In this document: one piece after another, positions 20,010-27,997 of the stretch
How positions within the stretch are numbered: the first letter of the stretch is position 1
How the letters are laid out: each line of letters begins with the position of its first letter
Source of the DNA: Achromobacter veterisilvae
GTDB lineage: Bacteria > Pseudomonadota > Gammaproteobacteria > Burkholderiales > Burkholderiaceae_B
Assembly: GCF_900496975.1 (NCBI RefSeq)
Contig: NZ_UFQC01000003.1
Coordinates: forward strand, 186,001 to 250,000
Reading direction: 5' to 3'
DNA: 64,000 nucleotides
Notes under the pieces: model-generated
What the model was told of the DNA's origin: nothing
Database searches by the model: none
What the model saw: the letters and a program-made list of their open reading frames with translations, nothing else
Position numbers and translations under genes: made by a program

Positions 20010-20318
20010 ATGTCTTTGTACGTGATCGTCGCCGTTCGAAAAGAGCCCGTCAGCGGGCACGTGGCCTATGTGCGCTGGGGCCAGGCCGAACGCGGAGTGC
20101 CGGGGTGGGTCACCGAGCCGGTGACGGCGGCGGCGTCCGAGGTCATCGAACTCATCAAGGGCGGGGCGGAGGTCGAGACCGCCATCAGCCTGGACGGTAT
20201 GAGCGTGGCGTCGCGCCCGGTGCGCGTGCTGGTCGACGACGACGGGCGCGAGCATCTCGCGTCAGTGCCCGTCCCCAGTTCCACCTTGCATACGCTGTTC
20301 GACCTGCCGGAGTTCTGA
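20010..20318 (+). CDS. Hypothetical protein, 102 residues
   Basis: Not recognised. Small soluble protein (MSLYVIVAVRKEPVSGHVAY, then AASEVIELIKGGAEVETAIS and VRVLVDDDGREHLASVPVP). Strong Shine-Dalgarno AGGGAGG before the ATG, and a plausible -10 TTATAC about 30 bases upstream, so it is likely transcribed independently of kdsA. No membrane segment or signal. The longer upstream frame overlaps kdsA and is not coding. Confidence 0.7.
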   Translation: MSLYVIVAVRKEPVSGHVAYVRWGQAERGVPGWVTEPVTAAASEVIELIKGGAEVETAISLDGMSVASRPVRVLVDDDGREHLASVPVPSSTLHTLFDLPEF

Positions 20319-20332
20319 TCCGGCGCCGGCCG

Positions 20333-20824
20333 TCAGCGCCGGCCTTGCGCGAAGTTCTGCAACGCGTCTCCGGCGAGGCGGTAGCGCACCCATTCATCCT
20401 GCGGCAACGCCCCGATCGACCGGTAGAAGTCGATGGCGGGCGTGTTCCAGTCCAGCACGCTCCATTCCAGCCGTCCGCAACCCTTGGCCACCGCGTCTTG
20501 CGCCAGATGGCGCAGCAGGTCGCGGCCGGCGCCGATGCCGCGGTGCTCCGGCGTGATGTACAGGTCTTCCAGGTAGATGCCGTTCTTGCCCAGCCAGGTC
20601 GAATAGCTGTAGAAATAGACGGCGTAGCCGATGGCCTTGCCGTCCAGCAGGCACATCAGCGCCCTGGCCGGCGCGCCCTCGGCGAACAGGGTGCGCCGGA
20701 CGTCGTCGGCGCTGGCGATCACCTCGTGGGCGGCGCGCTCGTACACGGCAAGCTCGGTAATGAAGGCATTGATCTGGGCCGCATCCGAAGGGGCGGCGGG
20801 GCGGATTTCGATAGTCACGGACAC
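20333..20824 (-). CDS. GNAT-family N-acetyltransferase, diamine acetyltransferase-like
   Basis: A 163-residue GNAT protein. The acetyl-CoA-binding motif A is YLEDLYITPEHRGIGAGRDL (~residues 84-103; R/Q-x-x-G-x-G/A pattern as HRGIGAG). The layout IRPAAPSDAAQINAFITELA, KAIGYAVYFYSYSTWLGKNG and WNTPAIDFYRSIGA resembles eukaryotic-type spermidine/spermine acetyltransferase (SSAT) relatives in bacteria. The substrate is not provable from sequence. The start is GTG at 20824, with AGGA just upstream. A second GTG two codons in (20818) has better spacing. Confidence 0.85.
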   Translation of the reverse strand: MSVTIEIRPAAPSDAAQINAFITELAVYERAAHEVIASADDVRRTLFAEGAPARALMCLLDGKAIGYAVYFYSYSTWLGKNGIYLEDLYITPEHRGIGAGRDLLRHLAQDAVAKGCGRLEWSVLDWNTPAIDFYRSIGALPQDEWVRYRLAGDALQNFAQGRR

Positions 20825-20895
20825 TTCCTGTTTTCTGGGACGCCTATCCTACCTGTGAATGCCTGGCCTTGCCGGGCGCGCCGCGCGGCCGTATC

Positions 20896-20990
20896 GGGAA
20901 TTCCCTTACTTGCGCGCCGGACGGCGGGGCGCGATTCTTGGGCAGGATCCTGCCCTCGTGTCTGGATGGCTACAACAGAGGACGTCCTCT
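20896..20990 (+). promoter_or_regulatory. Palindrome-rich leader of the pqiB-like gene
   Basis: Three perfect palindromes in 95 bases: GGGAATTCCC (20896-20905), GGGCAGGATCCTGCCC (20940-20955) and AGAGGACGTCCTCT (20977-20990). The last contains the only Shine-Dalgarno-like AGAGG and abuts the ATG, so a small hairpin could hide the ribosome-binding site. Confidence 0.5.
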
Positions 20991-22646
20991 ATGCCTGAGC
21001 CTGGCCCTGCCTCCGCCCATGCGCCTGTCGCAAGGCGCAAGGGGCGCCGCCTGTCGTGGATTTGGCTGGTGCCCGTCATTGCGGCCTTGGGCGGGTTGTT
21101 CCTGGTGGTGCGCGTCTGGATGGACGCGGGCCCCACGGCCACCATCAGTTTCCAGACCGCCGAAGGGCTGGAGGCCGGCAAGACCCAAGTGCGCTACAAG
21201 GAGGTCAACGTCGGCCTCGTGGAGCGCGTGGCCCTCAATCCCGACCGCTCCGGCGTCATCGTGACGGTGCGGCTCGACAAGGACGCGAGCGGCCTGCTGC
21301 AGGAAGGCACCCAGTTCTGGGTGGTGCGGCCCCGCCTTACCCTGAGCGGCGTGTCCGGCCTGGGCACCTTGCTGTCCGGGGCCTACATCGGCATGGATCC
21401 GGCCGCCCTCGGCGGCAGGCAAGACGCGCGCCTCGCGTCCAAGTCCGCCTTCGTGGGCCTGGAAATCCCGCCCGAGGTGACGCAGGACCGGGCGGGCAAG
21501 CGCTTTACGCTCAAGGCCCGCGACCTGGGCTCGCTGGACGTCGGGTCGCCCGTGTACTACCGGCGCATCCCGGTGGGGCAGGTGGTGGGCTATCGCCTGG
21601 ACGGCACCGGCGAGGGCGTCGACGTGCAGGTGTTCATCGACGCGCCCAATGACGCCTACGTCAACCGCGCCACGCGGTTCTGGAACGCCAGCGGCGTGGA
21701 TTTCAGCGTCGACGCGCGCGGCCTGCAGATGCGTTCGCAGTCCCTGCTGTCGGTGATCGTGGGGGGCGTCGCCTTCGATACGATCGAACAGCGCGAACGC
21801 GTGGCGGCCAAGGCCGACGCGGAATTCGTCATCTTCCCGTCCGAGGGCGCCGCGCGGGCGCAACCGGACGGCGTGCCGCTGCGCATCCGCATGCGCTTCG
21901 ACCAATCGGTCCGCGGCCTGGTGGTCGGGGCCCCCATCGACAGCTACGGCGCCGCCATCGGGCAGGTGGATTCCATCGGCCTGGAGCTGGACCGGACGAC
22001 CAACCGCTTCTATGCGGTGGTGGGAGCCACGCTCTATCTCGAGCGCCTGGGCGCCAAGACCATGGGCGAGATCAAGGAATATTCCGGATCTTCGCTGGAG
22101 CATCCCAGCGGAAAACTGCTGACCTCGATGATCGAACAGGGCATGCGGGCGCAACTGCGCATCGGCAATCTGCTGACCGGCCAGTTGTACGTCGCCATGG
22201 CGATGTTCCCGGACGCCAAGCCGGTGTCGTTCAAGATGGAGGACACGCCGTTGATTCCGACGGTCCCGAACAACCTGGACCAGTTGCAACAGCAGGTCAA
22301 CAGCATCCTGGTGAAGCTGGACCGGGTGCCGTTCGACGCGCTGGGCGCGGAACTGAACAATCTGCTGCGCGGCACGGCCAGCCTGGTGAAGCGCCTGGAT
22401 ACCCGCCTGGCGCCGGAGGCGCAGGCCATGCTGCGGCAGGCCAGCCGATCGCTGGCCGCGGTCGGGGGCGTGCTCAGCCCCGACGCCGATCTGCCGGCGA
22501 GCGCGGACGCGGCCTTGCAGGAGCTGGCGCGCGCGGCCAGGTCGCTGCGGGAGCTGTCGGATTATCTGCAGGCCTATCCCGACGCGCTGCTGCGCGGCCG
22601 CGCGCAGGATGCTCCTTCCGCGCCGCGCCAGGGCTCCTCGCGTTGA
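20991..22646 (+). CDS. pqiB: PqiB-like MCE-domain intermembrane transport protein
   Basis: A 551-residue inner-membrane-anchored protein with one N-terminal membrane helix (SWIWLVPVIAALGGLFLVVR, ~residues 22-41) and three tandem MCE/MlaD domains. The domains begin near ATISFQTAEGLEAGKTQVRY, FTLKARDLGSLDVGSPVYYR and LRIRMRFDQSVRGLVVGAPI. A C-terminal helical region follows. PqiB proteins form hexameric tunnels that move lipids between the membranes, usually with PqiA in the inner membrane and lipoprotein PqiC. Neither pqiA nor pqiC lies on either side, so this copy is an orphan within the window. The ATG at 20991 is preferred over an in-frame upstream ATG at 20859, which would place the palindromic leader inside the gene. 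Confidence 0.88.
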   Translation: MPEPGPASAHAPVARRKGRRLSWIWLVPVIAALGGLFLVVRVWMDAGPTATISFQTAEGLEAGKTQVRYKEVNVGLVERVALNPDRSGVIVTVRLDKDASGLLQEGTQFWVVRPRLTLSGVSGLGTLLSGAYIGMDPAALGGRQDARLASKSAFVGLEIPPEVTQDRAGKRFTLKARDLGSLDVGSPVYYRRIPVGQVVGYRLDGTGEGVDVQVFIDAPNDAYVNRATRFWNASGVDFSVDARGLQMRSQSLLSVIVGGVAFDTIEQRERVAAKADAEFVIFPSEGAARAQPDGVPLRIRMRFDQSVRGLVVGAPIDSYGAAIGQVDSIGLELDRTTNRFYAVVGATLYLERLGAKTMGEIKEYSGSSLEHPSGKLLTSMIEQGMRAQLRIGNLLTGQLYVAMAMFPDAKPVSFKMEDTPLIPTVPNNLDQLQQQVNSILVKLDRVPFDALGAELNNLLRGTASLVKRLDTRLAPEAQAMLRQASRSLAAVGGVLSPDADLPASADAALQELARAARSLRELSDYLQAYPDALLRGRAQDAPSAPRQGSSR

Positions 22647-22760
22647 AGAGCGGCTTGCGCGGCACCGGGGCGATCCGGCGGGCACGGCGCTTGCTGCTGG
22701 ATCGCGCGGCCTGAACGCCGTCGCTCGCGGCAACGGCGGGGCGTCCGAGAGGGACAGAGC

Positions 22761-23018
22761 ATGGACCATAGTGAAATGATGGCGCGCATGATCACGCAGC
22801 CCGTCGCGCCGGGCAGATTCGACCGCTGGGATGGCATTCTTTCCGCCTATGCGGATTGCCTGATGGACGTGCAGGCCAAGTTGTCGGACGCGGACATCAG
22901 GCGGTTCCTGGACGTGGGCGCGCTGGTTTTCCGCACCTGTTGCCAGGAAGAGGCGCGGCAGCGCTGGACCGCCGAGGAAATGGCGATGTACCACCGCAAG
23001 CGTCCGTTCGGCGCATAG
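22761..23018 (+). CDS. Hypothetical protein, 85 residues
   Basis: Not recognised. A small soluble, helical protein (MDHSEMMARMITQPVAPGRF, then ILSAYADCLMDVQAKLSDAD and LVFRTCCQEEARQRWTAEEM) with three cysteines, including a CC pair. The start is supported by GAGAGGG upstream. It lies 114 bases after the pqiB-like gene, possibly in the same transcript. Confidence 0.6.
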   Translation: MDHSEMMARMITQPVAPGRFDRWDGILSAYADCLMDVQAKLSDADIRRFLDVGALVFRTCCQEEARQRWTAEEMAMYHRKRPFGA

Positions 23019-23039
23019 GGCGTATCGGAACCCGCCGTT

Positions 23040-23348
23040 TCAGAAGAGGCAGTGCCGCAGCGCGAACTTGCGCCCGAAGGCGCGGACCTCGTCGCCGTCC
23101 ACCGACGCCGTCACGTCCCAGTGATCGCCGCGGGTGACCAGGATGGACCGGCTGGAAACGAGGTGCCGCAGGGCGAAGCGCCAGAACTCGGCCTCGGAAC
23201 CCATCGGTTCGAGATCGTGGGGTCCGATCAGGAGCCGGGCGGGGCGGGGCGTCGCGCCCAGCGTCCACCGCAGGGCGATCGCCAGGAACGCGAAACGCGC
23301 CGAGAACGACGATGGCTGGACGCACAGCACGCGGATTCTGTTGTTCAT
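23040..23348 (-). CDS. Hypothetical protein, 102 residues
   Basis: Not recognised. MNNRIRVLCVQPSSFSARFA leads into a short hydrophobic stretch (AFLAIALRWTLG), then a polar domain ending FGRKFALRHCLF. The start has GGAGAGGG upstream. Convergent with the 85-residue ORF, leaving 21 bases between stops. No family or motif to guide function. Confidence 0.6.
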   Translation of the reverse strand: MNNRIRVLCVQPSSFSARFAFLAIALRWTLGATPRPARLLIGPHDLEPMGSEAEFWRFALRHLVSSRSILVTRGDHWDVTASVDGDEVRAFGRKFALRHCLF

Positions 23349-23442
23349 GGCCGGACCCTCTCCAGGTAAGGCCAGCGTAGCAAATGCCCCCCCGCGCTTC
23401 CATACCCCCTTTGGCGGATTCCGGCGCGCTGCGGCGGAGACT

Positions 23443-24027
23443 TCATTGCCGCCGCAGGCCGCGCAGCAGCAGGTCCAGCGCCTGCAGCGCCTGCGCCAGC
23501 CGCGATCCGTCCTCGGGGTCCTCGGCGATCCAGAAGGCGCTTTCGGACAGGCTGCCGCTGATCAGCCGGGCAAGCGCCGAAGGCGCCGCCCCTTCGATGG
23601 CGTTCTCGTCCATTACCCGCCGCAGCAGCGCGCCCAGCGACGCGAGGCACCGCCGCTGGTCGGCGTCGGGAGCGGGGCCCAGCACGGCCCGCGCGTCCTG
23701 CAGCACGATGCGCCGGATCTCCGGCTCCGCCGCCATCTGGAGGTAGGCGCGGCACCGCTCGCGCAAGGCGGTCCAGGCGTCGGGCGCCCGCGCGGAAACC
23801 GCATCCAGGCGCTGGTCCATTTCGCCGTCGATCTGTTCGACCACCGCGGCCAGCAGGCCTTGCTTGCCGCCGAAATGGTGATACAAGGCGCCGCGCGTCA
23901 GGCCGGCCGCGGCCGTGAAGTCGTCCATGGACGTCGCCGCGTAGCCCGCCTGCTGGAAGGCCCGCCGGGCGGCGGCCAGCAATTTTGCGCGAGTGGTTTC
24001 GATCATCTCGGCGCGGGAACGGGGCAT
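23443..24027 (-). CDS. TetR-family transcriptional regulator
   Basis: A 194-residue repressor. The N-terminal helix-turn-helix is clear (KLLAAARRAFQQAGYAATSM, AAAGLTRGALYHHFGGKQGL, residues ~13-52), with the TetR_C-type ligand domain after it. The start at 24027 is chosen because AGGAGG lies at the right distance, inside what would be the first codons of a start at 24045. It is divergent from an MFS transporter, and two matching palindromes lie between them, so it most likely represses itself and the transporter. Confidence 0.93.
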   Translation of the reverse strand: MPRSRAEMIETTRAKLLAAARRAFQQAGYAATSMDDFTAAAGLTRGALYHHFGGKQGLLAAVVEQIDGEMDQRLDAVSARAPDAWTALRERCRAYLQMAAEPEIRRIVLQDARAVLGPAPDADQRRCLASLGALLRRVMDENAIEGAAPSALARLISGSLSESAFWIAEDPEDGSRLAQALQALDLLLRGLRRQ

Positions 24028-24041
24028 GTCGTCCTCCTGGG

Positions 24042-24081
24042 ACATACGGGGCGTATGTAAATTGACATACGTAATGTATGT
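24042..24081. promoter_or_regulatory. Twin operators for the TetR regulator
   Basis: Two 17-bp sites of the form ACATAC-N5-GTATGT: ACATACGGGGCGTATGT (24042-24058) and ACATACGTAATGTATGT (24065-24081). Their centres are 23 bp apart, about two helical turns, in the gap between the divergent TetR and MFS genes. Confidence 0.8.
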
Positions 24082-24120
24082 GAATACGATTCCGTTGTCC
24101 ACACGATCCAAAGGTTCCAG

Positions 24121-25311
24121 GTGTCCAATCCGTATCGCGAGCTGTTCAGGGCGCCTGGCGCCATCGGTTTCGTGCTGGCCGGGGCGATCGCGCGCCTGCC
24201 CTTGCCGATGATAGGCATCGGCATCATCACGATGCTGTCCGACGTGCGCGGCGCCTACACCCTGGCGGGCGCCGTGGCGGCGACCTTCGCGCTGGCCACG
24301 GCCTTGCTCGCGCCCCGCATTTCGCGCCTGGTCGACCGGCACGGCCAGGGCAGGGTGCTGCCCGTGGCGGCGGGCCTGTGCGTGCTGGCGCTGGCCGGCC
24401 TGGCCGCCTGCGTGCGGTGGCATGCGCCGGACTGGGCGCTGTTCGTCTGCGCCGCGCTGGCGGGCAGCCTGCCCAGCATGCCCGCGATGATACGCGCGCG
24501 GTGGACGGAGATTTTTCGCGACAGGCCGGAGTTGCGCACGGCCTATGCGCTGGAGTCGGTGGCCGACGAACTGAGCTTCATCGTCGGGCCGCCGCTGTCC
24601 GTGGGCCTGAGCGTCGTGTTTTTCCCCGAAGCGGGTCCGCTGACGGCGGCGCTGCTGCTGGCGGCCGGCGTCACGGCCTTCGTGCTGCAGCGGGCCACGG
24701 CGCCCGCGGTGCGGGCCGGGCGGCAGGGACGCGAGGCGTCGGTGCTGCGCATGACCCTCATGCGGTCCCTGCTGGCGATGATGGCGGCCATGGGCGTGAT
24801 CGTCGGCACCATCGACGTTCTGAGCGTCGCCTTCGCCCGGCAGCAAGACATGCCCGCCGGCGCCAGCCTCGTGCTGTCCGCCTATGCGCTGGGCTCCTGC
24901 GTGGCGGGCCTGGTGTTCGGCGTCCTGAAGTTCCAGGCGCCGCTCGCGCGCCAACTGGCCGTCGCCGCCGCCGTGACGGCGTTCACGACGGTTCCCCTGC
25001 TGCTGGTGAGCGATCTGCTGGGGCTGTCCCTGGGGGTATTGCTGGCCGGCCTGTCGTTCGCGCCGACGATGATCATCGCGATGGCCCTGGTGGAAAGCCA
25101 TGTGCCGGAACACCGCCTGACGGAAGGATTGACCTGGCTGGTCACGGGGCTGGGCGCAGGCGTCGCGGCGGGGGCGGCGCTGGCGGGCTGGGTGGTCGAC
25201 CATCATGGCGTGCGCGCGGGCTTCTGGACGGCCGTGGGCGCGGGGGCGGTCGTGCTGCTGGCCGCCTTGCCGGCGGCGCGCCGCCGCGGCGCCGGGCGCG
25301 TCGGCGCCTGA
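24121..25311 (+). CDS. Major facilitator superfamily transporter
   Basis: A 396-residue inner-membrane secondary transporter with about 12 hydrophobic segments in two halves. The loop SRLVDRHGQGRVLPVA (~residues 63-78) is the MFS motif-A-like loop between helices 2 and 3. The start is GTG. Pairing with a divergent TetR regulator and shared operators suggests inducible efflux of a small molecule. The substrate cannot be inferred. The Arg-rich C-terminus (ARRRGAGRV) is cytoplasmic. Confidence 0.85.
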   Translation: MSNPYRELFRAPGAIGFVLAGAIARLPLPMIGIGIITMLSDVRGAYTLAGAVAATFALATALLAPRISRLVDRHGQGRVLPVAAGLCVLALAGLAACVRWHAPDWALFVCAALAGSLPSMPAMIRARWTEIFRDRPELRTAYALESVADELSFIVGPPLSVGLSVVFFPEAGPLTAALLLAAGVTAFVLQRATAPAVRAGRQGREASVLRMTLMRSLLAMMAAMGVIVGTIDVLSVAFARQQDMPAGASLVLSAYALGSCVAGLVFGVLKFQAPLARQLAVAAAVTAFTTVPLLLVSDLLGLSLGVLLAGLSFAPTMIIAMALVESHVPEHRLTEGLTWLVTGLGAGVAAGAALAGWVVDHHGVRAGFWTAVGAGAVVLLAALPAARRRGAGRVGA

Positions 25312-25360
25312 GGGGACGCGCGGATAGAATGGCGGATCGGCGCACCATCAGGAGCAGGCC

Positions 25361-25762
25361 ATGTCCAGGACCGTCATCAACCCCGATACCGTGTTCGACT
25401 CCGTGCAATATGGTTTCAGCCAGGCCGTGATCGTCACGGGGCAGCGGCGCATGCTGTTGTCCGGGCAGGTGGGCGTCGACGCCAGCGCGCTCACGGTGGG
25501 GCCCGGGCTGCAAGAGCAGACCGCGGCGGCGCTGGACAACGTCGAACGCGTGCTTGCCGCGGCGGGCGGCACGCTGGCGCAGGTGATCATGCTGCGCATC
25601 TATATTTGCGAGACGGCGCGGGAAGACCAGGAAGTGATCGCCCAGGCGCTGCGCGACCGTTTCAGGAAAGACCCGCCGCCGTCGTCCTGGATCGTGGTCA
25701 GCGGCCTGTCGCTGCCGGAATGGCTGATCGAGATCGAAGCCGAGGCCATGCTGGACTGCTGA
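25361..25762 (+). CDS. RidA/YjgF-family protein (first copy)
   Basis: A 133-residue RidA-superfamily protein. It shows the trimer-core patterns GFSQAVIVTGQRRMLLSGQV, QTAAALDNVERVLAAAGGTL and VIMLRIYICE. The canonical RidA arginine (R105 in the E. coli-type xxR motif before the C-terminal strand) is not evident. The end reads PPPSSWIVVSGLSLPEWLIE, so it probably belongs to a non-deaminase subgroup. Good AGGAG ribosome-binding site. It follows the MFS gene by 49 bases. Confidence 0.85.
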   Translation: MSRTVINPDTVFDSVQYGFSQAVIVTGQRRMLLSGQVGVDASALTVGPGLQEQTAAALDNVERVLAAAGGTLAQVIMLRIYICETAREDQEVIAQALRDRFRKDPPPSSWIVVSGLSLPEWLIEIEAEAMLDC

Positions 25763-25774
25763 GCCGGGCAGGCC

Positions 25775-26686
25775 CTAGGGCTTGTCGCGCCAGGGAGGCG
25801 TGGAGAAGGCCGCGCGCAGGTGGGCCAGGAACCCCGCGGTCCGCGCGGGAAGTTCCTGCCGCGACTTGACCAGGGCCACGATGTTCGCCTGCGGCAGGCT
25901 CCAGCCGGCCAGCAGGGGCACCAGCCGGCGCGCGTCCACGTGCGCCGCCACGTCCCATTCCGAGCGCACGATGATGCCGTGTCCGGCCAGCGCCCATTCC
26001 ACGGCGGTTTCGCCGGCGTTGCTCGACAGCACCGGGGACACGCGCACGCCGACGGCGGGGCCGCGGCCCTGCTTGAACCGCCACAAGGTCACGTCTTCGT
26101 CGTTTTCGCGCAGGGCGATGCAGTCGTGCCCTCGCAGGTCTTCCGGCTTGGCGGGGGCGCCGCGGCGCGCCAGGTAGGCGGGCGACGCGCACAGGACCCG
26201 GCGATTAGGCGCCAGCGGGTAGGCGACCAGCGTCGAATCGCGCAGTTCGCCGATATGCACCATGACGTCCCAGTCGTCGGCGGCAAGCCGGGGCGGGCCG
26301 TCGGAAAGCAGGAGGCTGGCCGTGACGTTTTCGCTGTGCTGGCGGAATTCCGCGACCAGGCCCGCGACGTAGCGCTGGCCGAAGCCCAGCGGGGCGATGA
26401 CGCGCAGGTGGCCCGCCACCACGCCGCGCCTGCCCGCCAGCTCATCCGCGAGATCGCCCAGTTCGCCGCAGATCTGCTCCGCCCGCAGCGCCAGCAGCCT
26501 GCCTTCGTCGGTCAGCGCCGTGCCGCGCCCGGACCGGTTGACCAGCCTCACGCCCAGCCGCTTTTCCAGCGCATGCAGCCGCTGCGTGACGGCCGGCGGC
26601 GTCACGTCGAGCGCGCGCGCCGCCTCCGCCAGCGAGCGGGTGGCCGCCAGGCTCAGGAAGAAGCGCAGGTCGTCGGTGGTAATCAT
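25775..26686 (-). CDS. LysR-family transcriptional regulator
   Basis: A 303-residue LysR regulator. The winged helix-turn-helix is at residues ~3-60 (LRFFLSLAATRSLAEAARAL, VTPPAVTQRLHALEKRLGVR). The co-inducer domain follows (GHLRVIAPLGFGQRYVAGLV). It is divergent from the PLP enzyme gene, and a symmetric T-N11-A type site lies 11 bases from its start, so it probably controls that gene and itself. Confidence 0.92.
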   Translation of the reverse strand: MITTDDLRFFLSLAATRSLAEAARALDVTPPAVTQRLHALEKRLGVRLVNRSGRGTALTDEGRLLALRAEQICGELGDLADELAGRRGVVAGHLRVIAPLGFGQRYVAGLVAEFRQHSENVTASLLLSDGPPRLAADDWDVMVHIGELRDSTLVAYPLAPNRRVLCASPAYLARRGAPAKPEDLRGHDCIALRENDEDVTLWRFKQGRGPAVGVRVSPVLSSNAGETAVEWALAGHGIIVRSEWDVAAHVDARRLVPLLAGWSLPQANIVALVKSRQELPARTAGFLAHLRAAFSTPPWRDKP

Positions 26687-26696
26687 TCAGGCTTGC

Positions 26697-26713
26697 CTTA
26701 ATCGATGATTAAG
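26697..26713. promoter_or_regulatory. LysR-type operator palindrome
   Basis: CTTAATC-GAT-GATTAAG, a perfect 17-bp palindrome containing the LysR T-N11-A pattern, between the divergent LysR gene and PLP enzyme gene. Confidence 0.75.
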
Positions 26714-26812
26714 CAGCCATTAAACACGCGGGGCGGGCGCTGCGCCATACTCCGTCCATGCGGACGCCGGGCGATCCGGCGTCCTTCCGCGATACGCCAT
26801 ACCGAGGCCCCC

Positions 26813-27973
26813 ATGACCGAAGCGACCGCCGCCCCGTCCACCGTGGACACCCTGGACACGCCCTGCCTGCTGCTGGACGAAACCCGCATGACGCGCAACA
26901 TCGAACGCCTGAACGCCTTGATCGCGGGGCACGGCGTGCAATTGCGTCCCCACCTGAAGACGCCCAAATCCATCGAAATCGCCCGCCGCCTCATGTCCAC
27001 GCCGCAGGGGCCCGCGGCCGTTTCCACGCTGCAGGAAGCCGAGCAGTTCGCGGCGGCCGGCGTCACGGACCTGCTGTACGCCGTCGGCGTGTCGCCCGCC
27101 AAACTGGACCGCGTTCTGGCGCTGCGCCGGCGCGGCGTCGACCTCACGGTGGTGGTCGACAGCATCGACGCGGCGATTGCGGTGGCGCGGCGGGCCCGGG
27201 AGGCCGGCGACGCCATTCCCGCCTTGATCGAAATCGATTGCGACGGCCACCGCGCGGGCGTGCAGCCCGGCGACACCGGACAATTGCTGGCCATTGCGCG
27301 CGCGCTGCACCAGGAGGGCGCGTGCCTGCGCGGGGTCATGACGCATGCCGGCGAATCCTACGGCTGCGACAGCGTCGAGGCGATCGCCGACATGGCCGAA
27401 CAGGAGCGCCTGGCCGCCGTCACCTGCGCCCAGGCCATCCGCGCGGCCGGCCTGCCGTGCCCGGTGGTCAGCGTGGGGTCCACGCCCACGGCCCATTTCG
27501 CGCGCAGCCTGGAAGGCGTGACGGAAGTCCGCGCCGGCGTGTACGTATTCTTCGACCTGGTCATGGCGGGGCTGGGCGTATGCTCGGTGGACGACATCGC
27601 GGCCACCGTATTGACGACCGTGATCGGCCATCAGCCCGACAAGGGATGGATACTGGTCGACGCCGGATGGATGGCCATGTCGCGCGACCGGGGGACCGCC
27701 AGACAGCGGGTGGACCAGCTATATGGCCTGGTCTGCGACGCGGACGGCAAGGTCTATCCCGACGTGTTGCTGGCCGAGACCAACCAGGAGCAGGGCATTA
27801 TCAAAGTGCGTCCCGGCAGCGGCGCCGTCCTGCCCGACCTGCCGCTGGGCGCGAAGCTGCGGATCGTGCCCAATCACGCCTGCGCCACCTGCGCGCAGCA
27901 CGATGCCTATGAAGTCGTGCGCCCCGGGGCGCCCGGGGTGGTGGCCCGCTGGGAACGATTCCGCGGCTGGTAG
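26813..27973 (+). CDS. D-threonine aldolase / D-serine dehydratase-like PLP enzyme (DSD1 family)
   Basis: A 386-residue fold-type III (alanine-racemase barrel) PLP enzyme. TPCLLLDETRMTRNIERLNA followed by RPHLKTPKSIEIA (PLP lysine in HLKT, ~residue 46) starts the barrel. The C-terminal D-ser-dehydrat domain ends with VPNHACATCAQHD, whose His and Cys ligate a metal in this family. Members cleave D-threonine-type beta-hydroxy amino acids or dehydrate D-serine. The start at 26813 is chosen because the frame upstream is Arg-rich and crosses the operator. It is followed by a RidA gene, which fits removal of enamine/imine products. Confidence 0.88.
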   Translation: MTEATAAPSTVDTLDTPCLLLDETRMTRNIERLNALIAGHGVQLRPHLKTPKSIEIARRLMSTPQGPAAVSTLQEAEQFAAAGVTDLLYAVGVSPAKLDRVLALRRRGVDLTVVVDSIDAAIAVARRAREAGDAIPALIEIDCDGHRAGVQPGDTGQLLAIARALHQEGACLRGVMTHAGESYGCDSVEAIADMAEQERLAAVTCAQAIRAAGLPCPVVSVGSTPTAHFARSLEGVTEVRAGVYVFFDLVMAGLGVCSVDDIAATVLTTVIGHQPDKGWILVDAGWMAMSRDRGTARQRVDQLYGLVCDADGKVYPDVLLAETNQEQGIIKVRPGSGAVLPDLPLGAKLRIVPNHACATCAQHDAYEVVRPGAPGVVARWERFRGW

Positions 27974-27997
27974 GGCGCGCTTTACGAGGATGCAGGC

